Assembly: GCA_029857995.1 (NCBI GenBank)
Contig: JAOUFZ010000109.1
Location: 1-5,281 of the forward strand
Origin: Dehalococcoidia bacterium
Lineage (GTDB): Bacteria; Chloroflexota; Dehalococcoidia; GIF9; AB-539-J10
Direction: 5' to 3'
Length of the DNA: 5,281 nucleotides
In this document: one piece after another, positions 1 to 5,281 of the stretch
How positions within the stretch are numbered: the first letter of the stretch is position 1
Layout of the letters: each line of letters opens with the position of its first letter
Translations under genes and position numbers: made by a program
Notes under the pieces: model-generated
What the model was told of the DNA's origin: nothing
Seen by the model: only the letters and a program-made list of their open reading frames with translations
Database searches by the model: none

Positions 1-810
1 TTAGAGGATGGGGGTATTCTTGATGATTTATGGGCATATCGGGTGGGAACTGACCAGTATTTGATAGTTTGGAATGCAGGCGATATTGAGCAAAAGCTGG
101 GTTGGCTACAGCGTTGGGCAGGTTCGGACCCTGATATCGTCATTCAAGATAAAACTGCCGATACGGTTATGGTGGCTGTCCAGGGCCCGGCTGTTTGCCA
201 GCTGCAGAATCTGAAGGGCGTCTGCAGTTTACTTCGCTTTGGTCACACTCAAACAAGGATAGAGAATGTAGAGGTACTTGCCGCTAGAACAGGATATACG
301 GGAGAGGATGGGTTCGAGATAATCGGCGATGCAGCAAATGCCCTGCAATTGTGGGAATCGTTTATCAAGCAGGGAGTGAAACCTTGCGGCCTGGGCGCAC
401 GTGACAGCTTGCGATTGGAAGCCGGTATGTTGTTGTACGGGCAGGACATGGACAGGAGCACCAATCCTTTCGAGGCTGGCTTGGGGTGGTTGGTAGAGAT
501 GGACAACGGCGACTTCATCGGTAAGAGTGCTCTGCTTGAGATTAAGCGTCAAGGCGTAAAGCGCAAGCACATCGGCTTTCAAATGACAGGGCAGGGCATA
601 GCTCGTTCAGGTTACAAAATCGTTAGGTGTGGTCAAGAGGTAGGGAAAGTCACCAGCGGTGGCTATGCACCAACCCTAGATGCTAATATTGGGTTCGGCT
701 ACGTTCCCATTGAGCTAGCCACCATCGGCACTGATATAGAGATAATGATTCGCAACAAACCAGTGGCTGCTCAGGTAGTTAACAGACAATTCTACGAGAG
801 AGGAGCATGA
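1..810 (+). CDS. gcvT: Glycine cleavage system T-protein (aminomethyltransferase), 5'-truncated by window edge
   Basis: This is the T-protein, which transfers the methylene carbon from aminomethyl-lipoyl GcvH to tetrahydrofolate, giving 5,10-methylene-THF and ammonia in the cytoplasm. The frame is open from base 1; 269 codons are visible. GcvT is usually about 360-370 aa, so roughly the first 95-100 residues lie upstream. The GTG at 43 is an internal Val codon, not the start: the preceding codons read LEDGGILDDLWAY, matching the family's GG-I-(I/L)DDL segment, which carries the catalytic Asp (visible residues 8-9). Further family signatures are TGYTGEDGFEI (visible 97-107), CGLGARDSLRLEAG (129-142) in the folate-binding core, and the C-terminal barrel motif GKVTSGGYAP (215-224). 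The C-terminus looks complete and no frameshift is visible. The stop lies 1 nt before gcvH, so the two are probably translationally coupled. The promoter and any glycine riboswitch would lie upstream of the window. Confidence 0.97.
   Translation, partial: LEDGGILDDLWAYRVGTDQYLIVWNAGDIEQKLGWLQRWAGSDPDIVIQDKTADTVMVAVQGPAVCQLQNLKGVCSLLRFGHTQTRIENVEVLAARTGYTGEDGFEIIGDAANALQLWESFIKQGVKPCGLGARDSLRLEAGMLLYGQDMDRSTNPFEAGLGWLVEMDNGDFIGKSALLEIKRQGVKRKHIGFQMTGQGIARSGYKIVRCGQEVGKVTSGGYAPTLDANIGFGYVPIELATIGTDIEIMIRNKPVAAQVVNRQFYERGA
799..805 (+). promoter_or_regulatory. Ribosome binding site of gcvH
   Basis: AGAGGAG lies 6 nt before the ATG at 812, within the last codons of gcvT. It is a near-consensus Shine-Dalgarno sequence and fixes the gcvH start. 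The nearby ATG at 807 is in another frame and meets a stop after two codons, so it is not a competing start. Confidence 0.85.
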
Positions 811-811
811 G

Positions 812-1225
812 ATGACCCCCGAAGAATATAAGTACACACCGGAGCATGAGTGGATTTGTCCGGAGTCCAAGAATAAAGGGAAGGTAGGGCTTGCAGATTA
901 TGCACAATCGCAACTGGGAGACGTAGTGTTTTTGGACTTGCCGGCACCGGCAACTCAAGTGGAACAGGGCAAAAAGATGGGCGAGGTAGAATCGGTAAAA
1001 GCCGTTTCGGACATCTTCGCGCCAGTTAGCGGGCAAGTACTGGAAATCAACCAAACCGTCATTGATGAGCCTGCGTTGGTGAATAAAGACCCCTACGGGG
1101 CTGGCTGGCTGGTTAGGTTAGAATTGAGCAAGCCTTCAGAGCTTGATGCCTTAATGGATAGTGATAAGTATGATGAATTCGTAGCCGAATTGTCTGAGAA
1201 CGAATCAGAACAAGCAGGCGGTTGA
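812..1225 (+). CDS. gcvH: Glycine cleavage system H-protein (lipoyl carrier)
   Basis: This is the small lipoylated shuttle protein whose swinging arm visits the P-, T- and L-proteins. The 137-aa product has the whole family pattern: YTPEHEW near the N-terminus (8-14), ADYAQSQLGDVVFLDLP (28-44), the lipoylation motif GEVESVKAVSDI (57-68) with Lys63 (codon 998-1000) as the expected modified residue, APVSGQV (70-76), and NKDPYGAGWL (91-100) near the C-terminal end of the fold. The length is slightly above the usual 125-130 aa because of an acidic, Ser/Gln/Gly-ending tail (about residues 127-137) beyond the conserved domain. The start is the ATG with a strong AGAGGAG 6 nt upstream. Its stop TGA lies inside the overlap with the possible TTG start of gcvPA. 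Lipoylation needs LipB/LipA or LplA-type enzymes, which are not encoded in this window. Confidence 0.98.
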   Translation: MTPEEYKYTPEHEWICPESKNKGKVGLADYAQSQLGDVVFLDLPAPATQVEQGKKMGEVESVKAVSDIFAPVSGQVLEINQTVIDEPALVNKDPYGAGWLVRLELSKPSELDALMDSDKYDEFVAELSENESEQAGG

Positions 1226-1233
1226 CGAGTACA

Positions 1234-2535
1234 ATGCCATCACCCTATTTACCTAATACCGACGCTGATCGCAGCGCTATGTTGCGGGAAATTGGTGTCG
1301 GTTCGATTGAAGAGCTATTCCAGGATATTCCTGAAAGGTTACGTCACGCACAGTTCAAGCTACCATCCCCTCTCTCTGAGCTGGAAATCAAAAAAGAGCT
1401 CAGTCGACTAGCGAACCGTAATGTGAGTTTGGATAATTATGCTTGTTTTCTGGGTGGCGGCAGCTACCGACACTTCATTCCTGGCACGGTTGAACACGTT
1501 ATCGGTCGGAGCGAGCTCTATACTGCTTACACCCCATATCAAGCTGAGGTCAGCCAGGGTACACTACAAGGCACCTATGAATACCAATCGCTGGTCTGTC
1601 AACTCACCGCGATGGAAGTGAGCAATGCTGGGATGTATGATGGCAGCACAGCAGCCGCGGAAGCAGCCATAATGGCATGCGTGATAACCAAAAGAGGCAA
1701 GGTCGCTGTGTCAACCACTGTAAATCCGACCTACCGTGAGGTGATAAGTACTTATGTCAAAGGTCGGAATCTCTCTATAGAGACGGTAGAGTTGAACTCA
1801 AGCCTATCTTCGGACTGCGCCTGTTTAGTAGTTCAACAACCCAATTTCTTTGGCTATCTTGAAGAGATGGAAGCCCATGTTGAGAAAGCCCGTGATATTG
1901 GTGCCTTATTCATTGGCATAGTTGACCCCATTTCTCTGGGGATGTTTAAGCCGCCAGGGCATTATGGGGCTGATATTGCTGTCGCTGACGGTCAGGCGTT
2001 GGGCAACCCGACAAGTTTTGGTGGACCGGGTCTGGGCGTCTTTACCTGTCGCCAAGAATACTTGCGCCAGATGCCAGGCAGGATCGTAGGCAAGACGGTG
2101 GATGTCGAAGGCAAGCCAGGATACGTTATGACCCTGGTGACCCGCGAGCAATATATCCGAAGGGAGCGAGCTACATCTAATATCTGCACCAGTGAAGCCT
2201 TGATGGCTCTAGCCGCAGCGGTTTATCTAGCCACCCTGGGCAAAAGAGGACTGAGGCAGGTGGCCGAGTTATGCTATCACAAGGCTCACTATGCCGCTGA
2301 AAAAATAGCCAACCTCAAGGGATATTCCCTCGTTTTTCCAAAGCCTTTCTTCAAGGAGTTCGCTATTCGTTGCCCGATAGCACCCTCCCAGATTAACCAG
2401 GCCCTTTTCAAGGAAGGGATAGTCGGTGGTTTAGATATAAGCCACATAATAGACGATAGTATGCTGCTCTGTGTTACCGAGATGGACACCAAAGAAGAGA
2501 TAGACAAGCTAGTTGAAATTCTAGGAGCATTCTAG
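1234..2535 (+). CDS. gcvPA: Glycine dehydrogenase (decarboxylating) subunit 1, P-protein alpha half
   Basis: This is the N-terminal half of the split, PLP-dependent P-protein; it pairs with GcvPB to decarboxylate glycine and load GcvH. From ATG 1234 it is 433 aa, against about 440-450 for the family. It is a fold-type-I aminotransferase-like domain without the PLP lysine, which belongs to GcvPB. Conserved blocks are YLPNTDADRSAMLREIGV at the N-terminus, FLGGGSYRHFIP (73-84), YTAYTPYQAEVSQG (96-109), MYDGSTAAAEA (134-144), QQPNFFG (201-207), GNPTSFGGPGLG (257-268), RERATSNICTSEAL (310-323) and LLCVTEMDTKEEID (411-424). I chose ATG 1234 because the family begins just before the Y-x-PNT motif. 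A TTG at 1222 would add four residues, overlap gcvH by 4 nt and give 437 aa. Neither start has a strong Shine-Dalgarno site (only GAG 4 nt before the ATG), so coupling to gcvH translation is likely. The segment before QQPNFFG is shorter than usual (see findings). Confidence 0.96.
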   Translation: MPSPYLPNTDADRSAMLREIGVGSIEELFQDIPERLRHAQFKLPSPLSELEIKKELSRLANRNVSLDNYACFLGGGSYRHFIPGTVEHVIGRSELYTAYTPYQAEVSQGTLQGTYEYQSLVCQLTAMEVSNAGMYDGSTAAAEAAIMACVITKRGKVAVSTTVNPTYREVISTYVKGRNLSIETVELNSSLSSDCACLVVQQPNFFGYLEEMEAHVEKARDIGALFIGIVDPISLGMFKPPGHYGADIAVADGQALGNPTSFGGPGLGVFTCRQEYLRQMPGRIVGKTVDVEGKPGYVMTLVTREQYIRRERATSNICTSEALMALAAAVYLATLGKRGLRQVAELCYHKAHYAAEKIANLKGYSLVFPKPFFKEFAIRCPIAPSQINQALFKEGIVGGLDISHIIDDSMLLCVTEMDTKEEIDKLVEILGAF

Positions 2536-2539
2536 GAGC
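2521..2539 (+). repeat. Short direct repeat CTAGGAGC at the gcvPA-gcvPB junction
   Basis: The octamer CTAGGAGC occurs at 2521-2528 and again at 2532-2539, 11 nt apart. The first copy encodes the last residues of GcvPA (Leu-Gly-Ala); the second contains the stop codon and the gcvPB ribosome binding site. Each copy includes an AGGAG. The pair may be chance, a small duplication, or a standby ribosome site. Confidence 0.6.
2534..2538 (+). promoter_or_regulatory. Ribosome binding site of gcvPB, overlapping the gcvPA stop codon
   Basis: AGGAG lies 6 nt before the ATG at 2545. Its first two bases are the last two bases of the gcvPA TAG stop (2533-2535), so ribosomes terminating on gcvPA sit on the gcvPB initiation site. 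This supports translational coupling and roughly matched amounts of the two P-protein halves. Confidence 0.85.
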
Positions 2540-2544
2540 CAGAC

Positions 2545-3987
2545 ATGAGTCATCATTACTTGCTCCCTGAGATTAGCCAGCCGGGCAAGATCGGGTGCAG
2601 TCTGCCGGCTCTGGATGTGCCTCCGACCGAGTTGCCCCCCAAGGAGCTACTCCGGCAAGAGCTTGAGCTACCTGAGGTAAGTGAGGTCGAGCTAGTGAGG
2701 TATTTCACTGCCCTGAGTAAGCTCAATTACGGAGTGGATACGGGATTTTACCCGCTGGGCAGCTGCACCATGAAATACAACCCAAAATGGCACGAGGATA
2801 TTGCCAAACTTCCCGGCTTTGCCTCAATTCATCCCCTCCAACCAGAGGAGTCTGTTCAGGGAGCTATGCAGCTTATGTTTGAGCTGCAAGAATATTTAGC
2901 CGAGATTACTGGGATGAATGCCACCAGCCTTTTACCTATAGCCGGAGCGCACGGTGAGTTTACCGGCTTGCTAATGGTAAAAGCGTACCATCAAGATCGA
3001 GGAGATAGGGCTCGGAAGAAGATACTATTAACCGATTCTTCCCATGGAACCAACCCGGCCAGCGCTGTTATGTGCGGATTTGAGATAGGCACCGTGGCTT
3101 CCGATAGTGAAGGTAACGTAGATATGAAGAGTCTGGAATCGGCGATGAATGAGGAGGTGGCTGCTTTAACATTAACAATGCCTACCGCTTTAGGTCTATT
3201 TGACCCACAAATATTGGAAATTAGCCGGTTGGTTCATGAAAGGGGAGGGCTTTTTGGCGCTGACGGGGCGAACTTGAATGCTCTGTTGGGGCGGGTGAAA
3301 TTTGGGGAGTTGGGCTATGATTATGTCCAGCTAAATCTCCATAAAACCTTCAGCACTCCCCATGGCGGCGGCGGACCAGGCTCAGGCCCCGTCTGTGTTA
3401 AGGAACATCTTGCCGATTTTCTGCCCTCGCCTTTGGTGACAAAGAACAATGGGAGATATAACTTTGTGTCACCGGCTAAGTCTATAGGGAGGATAGCCAA
3501 TTTTTGCGGAAACTTCGGCGTAATGTGTAAGGCTTATGCTTATATCCGTTCTCTGGGCGCCCCAGGGCTAAAGGAGGTCAGTGAGAACGCGGTCCTAAAT
3601 GCTAACTACCTTAAGGAAAAGCTAAAATCATATTATTACCTGCCCTATGACCGCATCTGCATGCATGAAGTAGTGTTTTCGGGAAGACGGCAAAAGGCAA
3701 GGGGGGTTCGTACCGTAGATATCGCCAAGCGTTTGCTTGATTACGGTCTTCACCCACCCACCGTCTATTTCCCCTTGGTAGTTGACGAGGCCCTCATGAT
3801 CGAACCTACTGAGACGGAGAGCAAACAGACGTTGGACGCCTTTGTCGACGCTATGAAAGAAATAGACAGAGATGTCGAGGAAAACCCTGAAATTTTGCAT
3901 ACTGCCCCCCACAACACACCCATTAGACGGCTGGACGATGTCAGAGCCGCCAGAAATCCAGACCTGCGCTGGCACATGAGGAGTTAA
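2545..3987 (+). CDS. gcvPB: Glycine dehydrogenase (decarboxylating) subunit 2, P-protein beta half with PLP lysine
   Basis: This is the C-terminal half of the split P-protein and carries the PLP site. The 480-aa product is full length for GcvPB. Blocks in order are a GxxGxSLPxLDVP-like N-terminus (14-26), NYGVDTGFYPLGSCTMKYNP (61-80), AGAHGEFTG (133-141), DSSHGTNPAS (164-173), DGANLNALLG (240-249), NLHKTFSTPHGGGGPGSGP (264-282) and the closing RRLDDVRAARNPDLRW (461-476). Lys267 in the HKTF motif is the expected Schiff-base lysine, followed by the glycine-rich loop. Asp240 of DGAN is the expected partner of the PLP ring nitrogen, by analogy with fold-type-I enzymes. The start ATG has AGGAG 6 nt upstream, and the N-terminus matches family starts. 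It must assemble with GcvPA, 9 nt upstream. Two motifs deviate from what I know of the family: TMPTA (211-215) where TNPNT is usual, and Gly-Ala instead of Tyr-Tyr before DGAN. No frameshift is seen and all core residues are present. Confidence 0.97.
   Translation: MSHHYLLPEISQPGKIGCSLPALDVPPTELPPKELLRQELELPEVSEVELVRYFTALSKLNYGVDTGFYPLGSCTMKYNPKWHEDIAKLPGFASIHPLQPEESVQGAMQLMFELQEYLAEITGMNATSLLPIAGAHGEFTGLLMVKAYHQDRGDRARKKILLTDSSHGTNPASAVMCGFEIGTVASDSEGNVDMKSLESAMNEEVAALTLTMPTALGLFDPQILEISRLVHERGGLFGADGANLNALLGRVKFGELGYDYVQLNLHKTFSTPHGGGGPGSGPVCVKEHLADFLPSPLVTKNNGRYNFVSPAKSIGRIANFCGNFGVMCKAYAYIRSLGAPGLKEVSENAVLNANYLKEKLKSYYYLPYDRICMHEVVFSGRRQKARGVRTVDIAKRLLDYGLHPPTVYFPLVVDEALMIEPTETESKQTLDAFVDAMKEIDRDVEENPEILHTAPHNTPIRRLDDVRAARNPDLRWHMRS
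3979..3983 (+). promoter_or_regulatory. Ribosome binding site of the lpd gene, supporting its TTG start
   Basis: AGGAG in the last codons of gcvPB lies 8 nt before the TTG at 3992. The ATG at 3996 is in a different frame from the lpd protein. No in-frame ATG precedes the FAD-binding motif, so this site decides in favour of TTG as initiator. Confidence 0.75.
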
Positions 3988-3991
3988 GTCT

Positions 3992-5281
3992 TTGGATGAA
4001 AGGCATATAGTGATAATTGGGGGAGGTCCCGCTGGCTATGTGGCAGCAATTCACGCTTCTCACCTGGGGGCGAAAGTGACTGTGGTCGAGAAGGACAGGC
4101 TAGGTGGTACTTGCCTTAACCGGGGCTGTATTCCCACCAAGGCGCTTGCCAGAAGCGTCGAGGTGCTCCTTGAAGCAAGAATGGCAAAGGATTTCGGTAT
4201 AGATGTCAACAACATCAGAATAGATTTTCCCAGGATTATGGCTCACAAAAGCAAAGTCGTCAGCCAATTAGTGTCCGGTGTTGAACAGTTAATGAAAGCA
4301 AACAAGATAAGCGTCTGTAGGGGGGCTGGTCGGATTCTGTCTCCACACATGGTTAAAGTGAATGACGAAGAGATAACAACCAGCAAGCTTATTATCGCCA
4401 CTGGCTCGGAGTCGGCCCCACTCCTGGTCCCCGGTGGGGACTTGCCCGGGGTGCTGACCACTGATGAGATCCTTGAGCTAACAGAACTCCCGGAAAGTCT
4501 TGTGGTGATTGGGGGTAGCTACGTGGGTGTTGAGTTTGGCAGCATTTTTAATGCGTTGGGGACAAAGGTAACCATTGTCAAGAGACGTCCTCTCCGATTA
4601 GAGCCTATTGACGAGGAGATTGGTCGACGTTTCGCCCAGACGTTGCCGAGGCAAGGTATTGAAGTCAAAATTGGAGCTGCGGTCAAGGCCATTAGGAAGA
4701 AGGGAGCGGTTCTCAGGGTGGTTTGGGATACCCCAGAGGGCGAGCAGGGGGTTGATGGACAGATGGTTCTTATGGCCACCGGGCGTGCGCCGTACATCAA
4801 TGGTCTGAACCTATCAGAGCTCGGTATACAGACGGACCGCGGAGCTATCAAGGTGAACGAATACCTTGAGACAAATATCAAAGATGTTTATGCCATCGGC
4901 GATGTTCTGGGCAAGAACATGCTGGCACATGTTGCTTCCTATGAGGGAGAGGTAGCTGTCGAGAATGCCCTGGGTCATCCCCGTCAAGCCGATTATCACG
5001 CCGTCCCTAACTGTATCTTTGCCCAGCCCGAGATAGCCGGCGTCGGCATCACCGAGAATGAAGCCAGCGATGGTGGGATTCCTTACAAGGTGAACAAGTT
5101 TCCCTTCGTCGCCTGCGGCCGTGCCGTCGCCATGGGTGAGACGACTGGTATGGTCAAGATGATTTGTCACGCTGACGATGGCACAGTTCTGGGAATGCAC
5201 ATCATGGGTCCCCATGCCAGCGACCTTATCGCTGAGGGCGTGCTTGCCATACGACTGGGACTAACGGCTGAGGACATTGTC
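3992..5281 (+). CDS. lpd: Dihydrolipoyl dehydrogenase (glycine cleavage L-protein), 3'-truncated by window edge
   Basis: This flavoprotein disulfide oxidoreductase reoxidises dihydrolipoyl-GcvH, passing electrons through a Cys pair and FAD to a nicotinamide nucleotide. From TTG 3992 (AGGAG 8 nt upstream) 430 codons are open to the last base. The family is about 460-475 aa, so the final 30-45 residues are missing, including the HxHPTxxE segment that supplies the catalytic His-Glu pair. Visible are the FAD fingerprint GGGPAG (10-15) with Glu33 for the FAD ribose, the redox motif GGTCLNRGCIPTK (38-50) with Cys41 and Cys46, ATGSE (136-140), the second Rossmann fingerprint GGSYVG (174-179), ATGRAP (262-267), the FAD motif YAIGDV (300-305) and the start of the dimerisation domain (from about 337). 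The 4-nt gap to gcvPB places it in the gcv transcript, hence the L-protein call. Related flavoproteins (mercuric or glutathione reductase) share the plan, but GGTCLNRGCIPTK plus context favour lipoamide dehydrogenase. The nucleotide-binding strand ends in Lys-Arg-Arg rather than Glu, which is unusual. Confidence 0.93.
   Translation, partial: MDERHIVIIGGGPAGYVAAIHASHLGAKVTVVEKDRLGGTCLNRGCIPTKALARSVEVLLEARMAKDFGIDVNNIRIDFPRIMAHKSKVVSQLVSGVEQLMKANKISVCRGAGRILSPHMVKVNDEEITTSKLIIATGSESAPLLVPGGDLPGVLTTDEILELTELPESLVVIGGSYVGVEFGSIFNALGTKVTIVKRRPLRLEPIDEEIGRRFAQTLPRQGIEVKIGAAVKAIRKKGAVLRVVWDTPEGEQGVDGQMVLMATGRAPYINGLNLSELGIQTDRGAIKVNEYLETNIKDVYAIGDVLGKNMLAHVASYEGEVAVENALGHPRQADYHAVPNCIFAQPEIAGVGITENEASDGGIPYKVNKFPFVACGRAVAMGETTGMVKMICHADDGTVLGMHIMGPHASDLIAEGVLAIRLGLTAEDIV

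Noticed and set aside
1..42. Glycine riboswitch upstream of gcvT
   Set aside because: Such elements often precede gcvT, but the left edge of the window is already inside the coding sequence, so none can be seen.
43..45. GTG as the start of a 255-aa GcvT
   Set aside because: The frame is open to base 1 and the upstream codons match the conserved GG-I-(I/L)DDL part of GcvT, so this is an internal Val codon of a gene cut by the window edge.
229..582. 117-codon minus-strand open frame
   Set aside because: It is fully antisense to well-conserved gcvT motifs (TGYTGEDG, GARDSLRLEAG) and overlaps another minus-strand shadow.
3628..3975. 115-codon minus-strand open frame
   Set aside because: It lies antisense to the conserved C-terminal part of gcvPB and no protein family is recognisable.
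3988..3991. Terminator or promoter between gcvPB and lpd
   Set aside because: The gap is only 4 nt, with no hairpin or T-run visible around it.
4519..4881. 120-codon minus-strand open frame
   Set aside because: It is antisense to the NAD domain of lpd and its composition is that of an antisense shadow, with no family resemblance.
4814..5215. 133-codon open frame on the minus strand
   Set aside because: It lies wholly antisense to lpd, whose frame has intact family motifs throughout. Its translation shows no recognisable domain.
5001..5281. GC-richer 3' end of lpd as a sign of gene transfer
   Set aside because: One row (5101-5160) counts 38/60 G+C against 24/60 at 3601-3660, but composition varies row to row in all five genes and the lpd frame is continuous, so this is not evidence of a junction.

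Overview
The window is a tightly packed, single-strand run of five genes encoding a complete bacterial-type glycine cleavage system, in the order gcvT (5' end outside the window), gcvH, gcvPA, gcvPB and an lpd-type dihydrolipoyl dehydrogenase (3' end outside the window). All genes read on the + strand. The junctions are 1 nt (gcvT-gcvH), a 4-nt overlap or 8-nt gap depending on the start chosen (gcvH-gcvPA), 9 nt (gcvPA-gcvPB) and 4 nt (gcvPB-lpd). There is no room for internal promoters or terminators in the gaps, so the block is almost certainly one transcript. No stretch longer than a few bases lacks a gene, and I see no RNA gene, mobile element, CRISPR array or tandem repeat.

The genes form one machine. 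GcvPA and GcvPB are the two halves of the PLP-dependent P-protein, which decarboxylates glycine and loads aminomethyl onto the lipoyl arm of GcvH (Lys63). GcvT moves the one-carbon unit to tetrahydrofolate and releases ammonia. The lpd product reoxidises the dihydrolipoyl arm with a nicotinamide cofactor. Having lpd as the last gene suggests an L-protein dedicated to this system rather than one shared with a 2-oxoacid dehydrogenase. The reactions are reversible, so direction (glycine breakdown or synthesis) cannot be read from the operon.

The organism is a prokaryote using canonical AGGAG Shine-Dalgarno sites and at least one TTG start. Base composition is roughly balanced, with frequent AGG/AGA arginine and ATA isoleucine codons. 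The split P-protein (two polypeptides rather than one of about 950 aa) points to groups such as Chloroflexota, Firmicutes, Thermotogota, Deinococcota or archaea rather than Enterobacteria. An anaerobic Chloroflexota-like or Firmicutes-like bacterium is my best guess, with low confidence.

This is core metabolism, and I do not see an undescribed system. The most interesting detail is in the last gene: the NAD-binding domain of the L-protein has Lys-Arg-Arg where typical lipoamide dehydrogenases carry the NAD-selecting Glu, and Ser in place of a glycine of the dinucleotide fingerprint. Both raise the possibility of altered NAD/NADP preference. Lesser oddities are a short internal gap in GcvPA and atypical residues in two conserved motifs of GcvPB.
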